Translations under genes and position numbers: made by a program
The notes under the pieces: generated by a model
What the model was told of the DNA's origin: nothing
Database searches by the model: none
What the model saw: only the letters and a program-made list of their open reading frames with translations
Shown: in pieces, positions 1 through 13,314 of the stretch
How the letters are laid out: each line of letters begins with the position of its first letter
Numbering within the stretch: the first letter of the stretch is position 1
From: Scopulibacillus daqui
GTDB lineage: Bacteria > Bacillota > Bacilli > Bacillales > Sporolactobacillaceae
Reading direction: 5' to 3'
Length of the DNA stretch: 64,000 bases
Assembly: GCF_016908855.1 (NCBI RefSeq)
Contig: NZ_JAFBER010000008.1
Coordinates: 1-64,000, forward strand

Positions 1-25
1 CCAGGATCAAACTCTCAATAAAGTA
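1..25 (-). rRNA. 16S rRNA, 5' end only (partial)
   Basis: The complement of the first bases reads GAGAGTTTGATCCTGG, the conserved start of bacterial 16S rRNA. The gene runs leftward out of the window. The mature 5' end should lie near base 24, as in Bacillus 16S where the RNA starts a few bases before GAGAGTTTGAT. Only the first two dozen bases are present. Confidence 0.95.
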
Positions 26-130
26 TGGATGTTGAACATCCTTTATAAAAACTGTGAAACAGTTAAACTTTTAATCGTTATGATCCTTAGCTGTTTTTGA
101 AAGTTGCCCTTTCAATCACGCTTGGCTTTT

Positions 131-150
131 GTTTAGTTTTCAAAGAACAA
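131..150 (-). promoter_or_regulatory. rRNA leader boxA antitermination site
   Basis: The complement reads TTGTTCTTTGAAAACTAAAC, which matches the TGTTCTTTGAAAACT boxA consensus of Bacillus rrn leaders. It lies between the nearest promoter and the 16S start. By analogy it binds NusB/NusE and protects the rRNA transcript from Rho. Confidence 0.8.
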
Positions 151-191
151 TCGTTATTTTTAAGTCTTTGCCGTTTGACAGCGACTTTTTC

Positions 192-220
192 ATTATATCA
201 AGTTGCGAATGTCTTGTCAA
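192..220 (-). promoter_or_regulatory. rrn promoter proximal to 16S
   Basis: On the complement, TTGACA (215-220), a 17-bp spacer and TATAAT (192-197) form a perfect sigma-A promoter pointing at the 16S gene. The surrounding AT-rich tract is repeated at the two upstream promoters. Confidence 0.85.
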
Positions 221-275
221 CAACTTTTTTGTTGTCTTTCGCTTTTGTTTTGCTTCTTTTGAAGCGGCGTTATTA

Positions 276-304
276 ATAATAACATTTTAGTAAGTTAGTG
301 TCAA
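276..304 (-). promoter_or_regulatory. rrn promoter, middle
   Basis: TTGACA (299-304), a 17-bp spacer and TATTAT (276-281) on the complement. It lies 84 bp upstream of the proximal promoter in the same orientation and has a similar A/T-rich flank just upstream of the -35 box. Confidence 0.75.
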
Positions 305-371
305 TAACTTTTTTGTTATTATTAATTGGTTTTAAGTTAATTTTTAAAGCCGCTTTATAGCGACATTTATT

Positions 372-400
372 ATCTTATCACCTAAAGTATATAAAGTCAA
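372..400 (-). promoter_or_regulatory. rrn promoter, distal
   Basis: TTGACT (395-400), a 17-bp spacer and TAAGAT (372-377) on the complement, about 96 bp upstream of the middle promoter. It is weaker than the other two. The 25-520 stretch otherwise holds only leader sequence, including a short palindrome GGATGTTGAACATCC near bases 27-41 in the processed pre-16S leader. Confidence 0.55.
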
Positions 401-482
401 CAATTATTTTTTACTAAGATTAGATTATATCTTTATCAAATATATACATGCAAAGCGCTTGGGTTACCCTCATAAACCTTAA

Positions 483-518
483 TATATAGGAGCCATTGTA
501 ATTAATGGCTCCTATATA
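483..518 (-). terminator. hairpin after first lipoprotein gene
   Basis: A perfect inverted repeat with 15-bp arms (TATATAGGAGCCATT and its complement) and a 6-base loop starts just past the stop codon at 521. The U-tract is weak, so it could be a terminator or a stabilising 3' hairpin. Confidence 0.55.
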
Positions 519-520
519 CT

Positions 521-1183
521 CTATTCTTGGTCGACCCAATCGTATTTAAGTTCTTTTACTTTGCCGTCTTTATCAATATCAAGTCTAACCTGCTTATCGG
601 TTAAGTTAACTTTGTGTCCGTTAGTATCTTGCTTAAAGTCTGAGGTCTTAGTATAAGTTTTCTTGCCGCTTGGCACTTGAACACTGATGTGGGTTTTATC
701 ACTGGTCAGCAATTTGCCGATGACACTGTAAGACCCATCGTTTTTACGTTCATAAATGCCGTTCTTGTCAGCTAAAGTCATAGGTGTTGGTTCAAGTGAT
801 TTGGCCTGCTGCTTATCATGAGTGACTTCGACATCAACTTTTTTGTCTTTTAAATTACCTTTAAATCCTTTAAGGTTCTTTTTAAAATCGGCGGCTTTTT
901 TAACGTGGACATCATCGCCGTTAATATTGAGCTCAACTTCCTTACTGTCATCTTTAATGTACTTTCCAGTAATATTAAAATCGGCGTTTTTCTTATTTTT
1001 ATCATCAGCCTTAGAATACTTCCGCAAATCCACTGTTTTGCCATTTTGGTCTTTGGCGGTTTGTTTAGTTGGCGCATTATCTTTGTTATTCTGCTTGTTC
1101 GCTGTGTTACAGCCAACTAAAACTAAAGTGAGCATTAGACAAACACTGACAACCAATAAGAGTTGTTTACGCATTTTCTTCAT
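521..1183 (-). CDS. predicted lipoprotein with two internal repeats (paralog A)
   Basis: This 220-aa protein of unknown function carries a lysine-rich N-terminus, a hydrophobic stretch and a lipobox LVGC, so it is predicted to be lipid-anchored outside the membrane. The start at 1183 is chosen because AAAGGAGTG lies about 9 bases upstream; the open frame extends 26 codons further without a better site. After a low-complexity K/N/T linker there are two similar units of about 60 residues. Each has a (I/V)GK opening, a DFK block, an NLxDK block and a final charged strand. The next gene is a clear paralog. I do not recognise the family. Its position between an rRNA operon and spoIIQ gives no functional clue. 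Confidence 0.85.
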   Translation of the reverse strand: MKKMRKQLLLVVSVCLMLTLVLVGCNTANKQNNKDNAPTKQTAKDQNGKTVDLRKYSKADDKNKKNADFNITGKYIKDDSKEVELNINGDDVHVKKAADFKKNLKGFKGNLKDKKVDVEVTHDKQQAKSLEPTPMTLADKNGIYERKNDGSYSVIGKLLTSDKTHISVQVPSGKKTYTKTSDFKQDTNGHKVNLTDKQVRLDIDKDGKVKELKYDWVDQE

Positions 1184-1281
1184 GAAATGTTTCCACTCCT
1201 TTAATATATAGCTCAGTTCATTTTCAAAAGTAGTATTCCCGCTAATTTCTAAAAAAATCATGAATGATCCAAAATAAGCAT

Positions 1282-1305
1282 AAAAAAGGAGCCGGAGGCG
1301 GCTCC
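1282..1305 (-). terminator. Rho-independent terminator of lipoprotein B
   Basis: On the complement GGAGCCGCCTCCGGCTCC (1288-1305) is followed by six T. It lies directly after the stop at 1309 and upstream of the paralog A start. Confidence 0.9.
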
Positions 1306-1308
1306 ATA

Positions 1309-2016
1309 TTATCTTTGGTCAATCCAATTATATTTAAGTTCTTTCACTTTGCCTTTTTTATTCACTTTAATCCGGACCATTTTACCTTTTAAATGGACGC
1401 CTCTTCCGTCAGTATGTACTTTAAAGTCTGACGTTTTGGCATAAGTCTTTATTCCATTCGGCACTTGGATGCTGACGTGAGTCTTATCAATAGCTATAAG
1501 TTTTCCAATAACCTTAACATCACCGCCGGTTTTGTGTTCATAGACACCGTCCTGATCGGCCAAAGTCATAGGCGCTGGTTCAAGCGACTTGGCAAGCTGG
1601 TTATTATGAGTCACTTCTACGTCAACTTCCCTGTCTTTCAGTCCGCCTTTAAAACCTTTTAAGTCCTTTCTAAATCCAGGTGCCTTTTTAATATATATGT
1701 TGCGGCCGTCAATATTTAATACAATGACGCTGCTGTTCTCTTTAACATACTTTCCGATTACATCAAAATCTTCGCTTCCTGTATTTATATCAGGATCCTT
1801 GGAGTAATTCCTCAAATCAACTTGACTCCCATTTTGATTTCGGGCTGTGTTGTTATATATTGTGTTATAGCCGGCGTTCTGCTTGCGGTAGCCGTTATTA
1901 TCGACATGATTAGCCGTGTTGTTCCCTTTATTGCCATTTGAGCAAGCGGTTAAGGCTGTTGTTGTCATAAGAAAGAAACCCATAATTAATATAAGATGTT
2001 GAGTTAATCTTTTCAT
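1309..2016 (-). CDS. predicted lipoprotein with two internal repeats (paralog B)
   Basis: A 235-aa protein with an N-terminal hydrophobic segment and lipobox LTAC, hence probably a surface lipoprotein. It aligns end to end with the gene at 521-1183, sharing for example the block AKSLEP(A/T)PMTLAD and the C-terminal KELKYxWxDQ. It has the same pair of repeat units, after an Asn-rich linker instead of a Lys-rich one. The two genes face the same way but have their own hairpins, so they appear to be a tandem duplication transcribed separately. The start ATG at 2016 has AAGGGGCGG upstream. Function is unknown. Confidence 0.85.
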   Translation of the reverse strand: MKRLTQHLILIMGFFLMTTTALTACSNGNKGNNTANHVDNNGYRKQNAGYNTIYNNTARNQNGSQVDLRNYSKDPDINTGSEDFDVIGKYVKENSSVIVLNIDGRNIYIKKAPGFRKDLKGFKGGLKDREVDVEVTHNNQLAKSLEPAPMTLADQDGVYEHKTGGDVKVIGKLIAIDKTHVSIQVPNGIKTYAKTSDFKVHTDGRGVHLKGKMVRIKVNKKGKVKELKYNWIDQR

Positions 2017-2155
2017 CTAATAGATTCCGCCCCTTCTTCCTTTTTATAAAAAATATTATTGCCAGCCTGTTCCTAAATAAAACATCATGCCATTTTTTTA
2101 AAGCATAAAAGAAGGAATATTAAATCATGCATGGAATATATAAACATGGGAAAAG

Positions 2156-2182
2156 TAAAAAAAAAGCCGCCTTATGGCGACT
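2156..2182 (-). terminator. terminator of spoIIQ
   Basis: On the complement GTCGCCATAAGGCGGC is followed by a run of nine T. It lies about 40 bp after the spoIIQ stop. Confidence 0.85.
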
Positions 2183-2223
2183 AGAATGAGATAAAGGATA
2201 AACCGTTTGTGTTGTGTGTCTTC

Positions 2224-3108
2224 TTATCCAGCATTAGACGAAGATACATCACTGTTATCTGAACTTTGATCAGTTGATCCTTTTTTGCTTTCATTTGGAT
2301 TTTTCATATTGTTGTCTTTATTCGGTGTAACATTTTCATTGTTATCTTTGCCTTCTGGTTTCTTAGGCATTTCTTTTCTTGGTATGCTGCTGTTTGTTTT
2401 ATTGACATTATCCAGACTTGATAATCCTTTTGAAAAGTATTTTTCCGGATTAACAGCGACGCCATCTTTTCTGATTTCGAAATGGACGTGTACGCCAGCG
2501 TCTTTATTAAACTCGCATTGACCGGCCTTGCCAATTTCCTCACCTTGAGAAACGGTTTCTCCAGGTTTAACAGACATTGAAGCTAAGCTTTCATAAACTG
2601 TTGTAACGCCGTTTTTGTGCTGAAGTTCTACAACATTTCCCAGCAAATTATCTTTTTCCGCTTTTACAACTTTCCCGCTCATTGCTGCCGTTACCGCAAA
2701 AGATTTATTACCTTTGGCTGCAATATCTATTCCGGTATTTTGCGTATAGGAATGATTATAATTTACTAGGGCGGCTGCTTGCTCTTCTTCTGAAGCTTTT
2801 GGATCATAGAATGGTTGAACGACATTAACAGCATTTCTGTCTTCTACAGGCCATTTAAAGTTTTCTTTCATACTATTAACCGGTACAGCGTTTTTATCTT
2901 TTTTGTTGATTGCTATATTGTTAGCCTGATGTTTCTCCCCGGATTGATGATGCATACCATCCTTTTGAAATACTAAAGCACCGGTCAAAATTAAAGCAGC
3001 AACACCAAGATAGACAGCTGGAAGAAACCAACGTTTTCTAGTTAACTTGCGCAAACGCCATTTTGCAGCTTCTTCACGCAAATTTTTCGGATCTTTTTTA
3101 TCCGTCAT
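2224..3108 (-). CDS. spoIIQ: SpoIIQ, forespore engulfment protein (M23/LytM-like)
   Basis: A 294-aa protein with one transmembrane segment (about residues 30-50) and an extracytoplasmic LytM/M23 domain (about 105-220), followed by a low-complexity N/K/S tail. In sporulating Bacillus SpoIIQ is made in the forespore under sigma-F and pairs with SpoIIIAH across the septum. Start 3108 is supported by GAGGTG 8 bases upstream. The M23 metal site is degenerate: the usual HxGxD reads NTGID and the central YxHL-type motif reads YESL, while HVHFEI is kept. This resembles the inactive B. subtilis protein. Next to spoIID and murAA as in B. subtilis. A TGTCGAA heptamer (3186-3192) upstream matches a Spo0A box but may be chance. 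Confidence 0.93.
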   Translation of the reverse strand: MTDKKDPKNLREEAAKWRLRKLTRKRWFLPAVYLGVAALILTGALVFQKDGMHHQSGEKHQANNIAINKKDKNAVPVNSMKENFKWPVEDRNAVNVVQPFYDPKASEEEQAAALVNYNHSYTQNTGIDIAAKGNKSFAVTAAMSGKVVKAEKDNLLGNVVELQHKNGVTTVYESLASMSVKPGETVSQGEEIGKAGQCEFNKDAGVHVHFEIRKDGVAVNPEKYFSKGLSSLDNVNKTNSSIPRKEMPKKPEGKDNNENVTPNKDNNMKNPNESKKGSTDQSSDNSDVSSSNAG

Positions 3109-3280
3109 GTTTATCACCTCACGAACCATTCTGATCAGATTCGGTGTGATATATACATAGACAGGCAAAAAAGTGTTAAATATTTTTCGACAACTCTATT
3201 ATTTTTAAATATCTTTCTGTTTACTTTAAAACATTCCTTACTGCACCTTAAATCAATAAGCAGAAATAGCGCTCCATACG

Positions 3281-3320
3281 AAAAATGGCGACCAAGGGCT
3301 ATTCCTCCTTGGCACCGCCG
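3281..3320 (-). terminator. terminator of spoIID
   Basis: On the complement GGCGGTGCCAAGG pairs with CCTTGGTCGCC (one bulge), followed by TTTTT. It lies 17 bp after the spoIID stop. Confidence 0.85.
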
Positions 3321-3336
3321 TTTTCCTATTAAATGC

Positions 3337-4380
3337 TTATCTTGAAGTTATCTCTTTCATAAAGGGTTCCATACTCGAAATTTTTACACCTCTATAATAA
3401 TAAGCAACAATATCTTTATAGCTTTTCCCTTCCTTTGCCATGCCATTGGCGCCGTATTGGCTCATCCCAACCCCATGGCCGTAACCTTTTGTTTCAACGT
3501 TTATGCTGTCTCCGTCCCTTACCATCGTAAAATCACTTGAATTCAATTTCAGCTTTTCTCTGACTTGTCTTCCAGTAAATATTTTATTGCCGATTTTTAT
3601 CTTTCCAACACGATGTCCAGGGGTAATCTGCAGCACTTGCCCCACTTTTCCGTTTTGATTAGGGATTGCAACATTTAATTCAGATTCCAGCGCCCCTACC
3701 GTTATCGTTGTTTTTGTCTTATATTTCGGTGAGTTTTTGTCCCACGGGCTTGGCACGCTTTTTAAATAAGGATAAGGGCGGTTCCAATAGTCCTCAGCAT
3801 TCTCGGTATAGCCGTTGCTTGTTGAGAAAAAAGAAGCTGTAATTGGTTTCCCGTCATAAGTTAAAATTTGCCCAGCGGTATCGCTGACTGCCTTATCTAT
3901 TTTTTTGATTTTCCTATCGTAATCAGGTCCCCATAACCTTTTCAGATCGGATCTGTCTTCGAAAGCTTGATCCATTGTTGTATCCGTAACCTCAGCTCCT
4001 TTTGGCAAATGAATGCTGTCTTTCGCCAGAAGATGGCCGACAATATAAGTTCGTGCGGTTAGCGCCTGTGCTTTAAGCGCTTCAATATCAAAGTCGGCCG
4101 GCATCTCAGAGCTTACAACCCCAACCAGATAGTCATGGAGCGGCAGACTTTCAACTTTATTCTCGCTTGACCTGTAGACAGAGACAGTAACAGCCGGGTC
4201 TTCTTTCATTTTAGGCGACGTTGGGGCCGTTTTATAGGACATGTCTATTCCGCCGGGCTTGTGAGTTTTTTTCTTTGGATCTGCCGAATCTGCATGGTGT
4301 TCAAATGGAAATACAATCAGTGATGGTATGATCAGTACAACGGTGACTAGTACAGCTAAGATGATGATAGGTCGTTTCAT
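3337..4380 (-). CDS. spoIID: SpoIID, septal peptidoglycan lytic transglycosylase
   Basis: A 347-aa membrane-anchored enzyme of the SpoIID/LytB family. It has an N-terminal transmembrane helix (about residues 5-24) and a SpoIID domain over most of the rest. The motif VSSEMP contains the Glu that acts as catalytic acid in characterised SpoIID, and GYGHGVGMSQYGA near the C-terminus is the family signature. In sporulation it cleaves glycan strands of the septum with SpoIIP and SpoIIM to drive engulfment. ATG at 4380 has GGGGAGGG upstream. It lies between murAA and spoIIQ, the conserved Bacillus order. It has its own terminator, so it is probably monocistronic. Confidence 0.95.
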   Translation of the reverse strand: MKRPIIILAVLVTVVLIIPSLIVFPFEHHADSADPKKKTHKPGGIDMSYKTAPTSPKMKEDPAVTVSVYRSSENKVESLPLHDYLVGVVSSEMPADFDIEALKAQALTARTYIVGHLLAKDSIHLPKGAEVTDTTMDQAFEDRSDLKRLWGPDYDRKIKKIDKAVSDTAGQILTYDGKPITASFFSTSNGYTENAEDYWNRPYPYLKSVPSPWDKNSPKYKTKTTITVGALESELNVAIPNQNGKVGQVLQITPGHRVGKIKIGNKIFTGRQVREKLKLNSSDFTMVRDGDSINVETKGYGHGVGMSQYGANGMAKEGKSYKDIVAYYYRGVKISSMEPFMKEITSR

Positions 4381-4562
4381 GCATTGCCCTCCCCAATATC
4401 ATTAGATGAATATGGTACTAGCCTATGGCAGAGGACAAGCCTTTAGAACATACCTGACCAATATTGACATTTTAATGAATGGGCGATCATTTATGGTCTA
4501 AAATGCGATATGTATCATAAAATGGTTGTGGGGAGTCATTTAACCTAAAAGACTTAACATAT

Positions 4563-4588
4563 AAAAAAGAGCCGCTTTGTAACGGCTC
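4563..4588 (-). terminator. terminator of murAA
   Basis: On the complement GAGCCGTTACAAAGCGGCTC is followed by six T. It lies 12 bp beyond the murAA stop. Confidence 0.9.
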
Positions 4589-4599
4589 CTTGTTTTACC

Positions 4600-5928
4600 T
4601 TATGCAAATTTAGGTTTCATATTCAACTTAGGAAGATTATTGACAGGTTCTTTTGTAAGTTTTTCTTCAGCTTCGATTCTCTTAATGTCAGCGCCTAACC
4701 TTTGCAGCTTGCCTGCAAAATCAACATAACCGCGGTCAATGTGTTTCAATTCATTAACTCTCGTCACACCGTCTGCAATCAATCCGGCAATAACCAGGGC
4801 AGCTCCGGCACGAAGATCTGTTGCAGACACTTCTGCGCCCTGTAATTGGCACGGTCCATTAATGATAGCCGATCTTCCTTCGATTTTGATGTCCGCATTC
4901 ATGCGCCGGAATTCCTCAACATGCATAAAACGATTTTCAAAGACAGTCTCGGTAATGACTGACGATCCTTTTGCTTTTAGAAGCAATGCCATCATTTGCG
5001 ACTGTAAGTCAGTCGGAAATCCTGGATGAGGCATTGTTTTGATATCAGCTGGTTTTAGAATATCCGGTCCATTAACGCGAATGCCATTCAATTCTTCATT
5101 AATAATAACGCCCATTTCTTCAAGCTTAGCAATTAAAGGACGTAAATCCGCTGCACGAGCCCCTTCAACTAGGACATTGCCTCCAGTAATAGCAGCAGCA
5201 ATCATAAATGTGCCCGCTTCAATACGATCCGGAATAATGCTATGTTCAACGCCTTTTAATGCCTTTACGCCGGTAATGCGGATCGTGCTGTCTCCGGCGC
5301 CTGTCACTTTTGCACCCATTGCATTTAAATAATTGGCCAGATCTTCAATTTCCGGTTCACGAGCACAATTTTCAAGTACTGTTTCTCCTTCAGCAAGAAC
5401 AGCTGCCATCATGAGATTTTCGGTAGCCCCTACACTCGGAAAGTCAAGATAAATGTTTGCACCTTTTAAACGGCCATTTACACTAGCTTCTATAAAACCA
5501 TTGCCAAAGTTAACCTTTGCACCCATTGCTTCAAAGCCTTTAATGTGCTGATCTATTGGTCTAGAACCAATGGCACAACCGCCAGGCATAGCAATTCTTG
5601 CGTGGCCAACGCGGGCCAAAAGCGGTCCCATCACCAATGAAGAAGCTCTCATTTTACGAACATATTCAAAAGGTGCCTCGGTCAATAAGTCACCTTGGGC
5701 ATTAACAGTGATTGTATTATTTTCATAAGAAACATCCGCATTTAAATGTTTAAGTACTTCTTTAATCGTATAAACATCCGCAAGTGCAGGAACATTATAT
5801 ATTGTACTTGTGCCCTTATGTGCTAATATTGATGCAGCAATTACGGGAAGCACAGCGTTTTTTGCGCCTTCAACTTTTACAGTGCCTGATAGGCGCTTCC
5901 CGCCACGAACAATGATATTCTCCAACAT
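4600..5928 (-). CDS. murAA: UDP-N-acetylglucosamine 1-carboxyvinyltransferase (MurAA)
   Basis: A 442-aa cytoplasmic enzyme that transfers enolpyruvate from PEP to UDP-GlcNAc, the first committed step of peptidoglycan synthesis. The loop [10 protein letters not shown] near residue 117 carries the Cys that is the target of fosfomycin. The (S/A)xGATEN and late RGGxxL/V blocks of the EPSP-synthase fold are present. Start 5928 is chosen because GGAGGGG lies 5 bases upstream; six further codons upstream are not needed. It sits in the ywmB-murAA-spoIID-spoIIQ order of Bacillus. A second paralog (murAB) lies at 29712-31004. Confidence 0.96.
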   Translation of the reverse strand: MLENIIVRGGKRLSGTVKVEGAKNAVLPVIAASILAHKGTSTIYNVPALADVYTIKEVLKHLNADVSYENNTITVNAQGDLLTEAPFEYVRKMRASSLVMGPLLARVGHARIAMPGGCAIGSRPIDQHIKGFEAMGAKVNFGNGFIEASVNGRLKGANIYLDFPSVGATENLMMAAVLAEGETVLENCAREPEIEDLANYLNAMGAKVTGAGDSTIRITGVKALKGVEHSIIPDRIEAGTFMIAAAITGGNVLVEGARAADLRPLIAKLEEMGVIINEELNGIRVNGPDILKPADIKTMPHPGFPTDLQSQMMALLLKAKGSSVITETVFENRFMHVEEFRRMNADIKIEGRSAIINGPCQLQGAEVSATDLRAGAALVIAGLIADGVTRVNELKHIDRGYVDFAGKLQRLGADIKRIEAEEKLTKEPVNNLPKLNMKPKFA

Positions 5929-6017
5929 ATTCCCCTCCGCGTCCAATTTCGTAACTCCATTTGCTTATCTTGAATGATAGGAGTTATGGTTCGTTCTCGC
6001 CTAATCTTTTTTATTTA

Positions 6018-6773
6018 TTAATATTCAGACGTGATAATTGGTGTGCCTATAGTAATCGTAGAGGCATTCCCAACAGTTCTCAACGCCACCTGAAGATTCA
6101 TTTTTCGCTGATTTGTTTCGATCGAGTCCTTCCAATATCTATTATATGCAGAAACTGATACAAACGTTTTTTCATTATCTTGTTCAACTTTTTCAGCCGA
6201 AAAATGGGCCAAAACTTGTTCAGTTCTTTTTAATAAACCAGCTTTCATTTTACCACTGTATTTGCCATTAACACAAGAGAATATTGTCTCTTTTCCATTA
6301 AAAATTTTTGACAATTTGGTTGCGATTTCTCTGGAATTGAATCGCCAGCTTTTCCGGTTCCACTCATTGCCCTGAACTTCGTATATTATATACGTTTTGT
6401 ATTGGTTATTTTGGGGGTAAGCAAAGAAAGAAACACTTTCTTTGGCTTTCGTATTCGGGATGATGCGATAACCTGTCAGTTGATAAGTCCCTTGTTCTTT
6501 TGTTATAGACTGCCATTTATACTCAGGCAAGCTCTCCTTAAAATGGCCAGCCTGTTCATAAAAATCCTCCGGGCGCTTGAATGGATAAGATATTTCTCTT
6601 GCGTATAAAGACCAATGAGATACTTCCGCCTTCTGCTCTTTAACTGCATCAACCATATCTTCAAGCTGCTTAAAAGACGCTTGATAGTTTCTTGATTGAG
6701 CTGTGCTGTGAGAATAAGCACCAAAGAAAAAAATAATGATAAAAAGTAAAGCTGTGATATTAGACTTTTTCAC
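6018..6773 (-). CDS. ywmB: YwmB family protein
   Basis: A 251-aa protein of the YwmB family (DUF1779, a TATA-binding-protein-like fold of unknown role). It has an N-terminal signal or anchor segment (about residues 6-24), so it is probably extracytoplasmic. The open frame begins at a TTG at 6782, but AGGAGAGGGG directly abuts that codon. It is correctly spaced for the GTG at 6773, which is the start used here. It lies between ywzB and murAA as in B. subtilis. No catalytic motif is visible. Confidence 0.85.
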   Translation of the reverse strand: MKKSNITALLFIIIFFFGAYSHSTAQSRNYQASFKQLEDMVDAVKEQKAEVSHWSLYAREISYPFKRPEDFYEQAGHFKESLPEYKWQSITKEQGTYQLTGYRIIPNTKAKESVSFFAYPQNNQYKTYIIYEVQGNEWNRKSWRFNSREIATKLSKIFNGKETIFSCVNGKYSGKMKAGLLKRTEQVLAHFSAEKVEQDNEKTFVSVSAYNRYWKDSIETNQRKMNLQVALRTVGNASTITIGTPIITSEY

Positions 6774-6897
6774 ATCGGCCAACCCCTCTCCTGTTTTTTA
6801 GTCTAGCCAGGGAGAGGCAGGACATACGTGAAACTTCTAGTCAAAAAAGTGCATGAAACGACACTTTGATGTCCAAAAATTCCCTTCCAACATCTTT

Positions 6898-7134
6898 TTA
6901 GCGATTGTATATTTGCGGAAGATTAAGAGACCAGCCAAAGTAGTCTAAGAAGAATTCTGCCACAAGATAACTGATGGCAATGGTTATAAATATAAGCAGA
7001 AGTCTTGCCTTAGGACCTCTTGGGTTATGTACAAACAGGTCCAGTTTCACGCATTGGATTGCCCACCATACGGCAATTAATGCGATGATATGAACAATTA
7101 AATGCAAAGCAGATTGGACACCAAAATTAAACAA
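6898..7134 (-). CDS. ywzB: YwzB family small membrane protein (DUF1146)
   Basis: About 78 aa with two predicted transmembrane helices (near residues 8-30 and 45-67) and a short basic loop containing NPRGPKAR. It matches the DUF1146 family located between atpC and ywmB in Bacillus. The longest frame starts with GTG at 7149, inside the AAAGGTGG ribosome site. The TTG at 7134 is correctly spaced and gives the family-typical N-terminus, so it is preferred. Function is unknown. Confidence 0.8.
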   Translation of the reverse strand: MFNFGVQSALHLIVHIIALIAVWWAIQCVKLDLFVHNPRGPKARLLLIFITIAISYLVAEFFLDYFGWSLNLPQIYNR

Positions 7135-7390
7135 TAATTTGCAACCCACCTTTCAGGTTATTCCCTATCCCCAAAAACAAACATTATTTTACCTTATTAT
7201 GTTAACATATTTTTTTCATTCTTTCGAATGAGTAAGATAAGTTTTTACAAAAATAACTAACAAATTTGTGACAATTTTTTCATTTGACCGGTTTAATGAA
7301 TTTTATCAACAGTCTTTTTTCGTATTGACTGGTATTATCATATCACCAAAAGGTTCCCAAGTGTTAGGGATTATTGTCCCGAGAAAAGTA

Positions 7391-7422
7391 AAAAACCGCA
7401 AGCTTTTTTGCTTACGGTTTTT
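7391..7422 (-). terminator. terminator of the atp operon
   Basis: The hairpin AAACCGTAAGC / GCTTGCGGTTT with a run of T follows the atpC stop by about 10 bp. The rest of 7150-7390 is AT-rich and would hold the ywzB promoter; I could not assign boxes with confidence. Confidence 0.9.
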
Positions 7423-7430
7423 TACGTGAT

Positions 7431-7853
<423 letters not shown>

Positions 7854-7894
7854 TTAAAACAGAAGTAAAGTGCTCCTGCCCCATAGCATATTCA

Positions 7895-7955
7895 TAGACG
7901 AACCGCCTTCTTCCCGATGCGCTTACGGCAGTTCGGGAAACTGGGCTCGTCTCCT
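7895..7955 (-). other. intercistronic stem-loop between atpD and atpC
   Basis: TTCCCGA and TTCGGGAA form the core of an inverted repeat with further partial pairing out to GACGA / TCGTC at the ends. No U-tract follows, so it is more likely an mRNA processing or stability element than a terminator. Confidence 0.5.
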
Positions 7956-7999
7956 TGGGTCAATGCTTTAAAGGATGTTCAATTTGAACGCCCCTATTA

Positions 8000-9451
<1,452 letters not shown>

Positions 9452-9460
9452 TTAATCACA

Positions 9461-10327
<867 letters not shown>

Positions 10328-10363
10328 TCACCACCTTTAGACTGCATTGGGGTCATCAACGCA

Positions 10364-12422
<2,059 letters not shown>

Positions 12423-12426
<4 letters not shown>

Positions 12427-12911
12427 AGACGATCCCCTACCTGTTTTAAGAATTGATTAATCTCTTTATCGTGTGATTTCGCGTCCACTTCTTTTTCAAG
12501 CACTTTAGAAGCAAGCATGACAGAGAGCTCAGCCACCTCATCGCGAATCGATGCAATAGCCTTTTCTCGTTCGCTTTCAATTTCTTCTTTTGCTTGTTCG
12601 ATCATGCGTTCAGATTGAGCTCTTGCGTCTTCGATAATTTTCTGCCCTTCATTTTCTGACTGGCGTTTAGCGCGTTCAATAATATCCTTTGCTTCTTCGC
12701 GCACGCGGTTAAGCTCTTCTTTTTGCTTTGCTAGTAACGCTTCTGCTTCTGCTCGATTCGCTTCTGCAGCAGAGATTTCATTATCTATATAATCTTGCCT
12801 TTGTTTCATAACGCCCATCATTGGACGAACAGCAAATTTTCCTATGATAATCATTAAGATTAAAAAGACAATCAATTGAAACAACATTGTTCCAAAATGG
12901 AAATCAAGCAC
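12423..12911 (-). CDS. atpF: ATP synthase Fo b subunit
   Basis: A 162-aa peripheral stalk subunit with one N-terminal transmembrane helix (about residues 9-30) and a long charged coiled coil rich in E, A, K and R. The open frame begins at TTG 12929, which lies within the GAAGGGAGTG ribosome site. GTG at 12911 is 8 bases beyond GGAG and is preferred. It is coupled to atpH by a 4-bp overlap. Confidence 0.95.
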
Positions 12912-13000
12912 GCTTGCCACTCCCTTCAATTAAGTTGGTTGTTCAACTAGCCCGGGAATCCTATGGACACATAACGATTTGAATCAGCGTCCCGGTGTAC

Positions 13001-13032
13001 AAAGAAAGCGGGGGCAAGATTCTCCCCCTGCT
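13001..13032 (-). terminator. terminator-like hairpin between atpE and atpF
   Basis: On the complement AGCAGGGGG pairs with CCCCCGCT, followed by TTTCTTT. It lies 12 bp after the atpE stop and inside the operon, so it is probably a partial terminator or a 3' stabiliser that raises atpE expression. See findings. Confidence 0.7.
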
Positions 13033-13044
13033 GAATTAATTATC

Positions 13045-13302
<258 letters not shown>

Positions 13303-13314
13303 TCAATCAATGGA

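Noticed and set aside
822-1211. Rightward ORF of 129 aa opposite the first lipoprotein gene
   Set aside because: No ribosome site and composition explained by the complement of the lipoprotein coding sequence.
3186-3192. TGTCGAA upstream of spoIIQ as a Spo0A box
   Set aside because: A single heptamer is expected by chance several times in 64 kb, and spoIIQ is normally sigma-F dependent.
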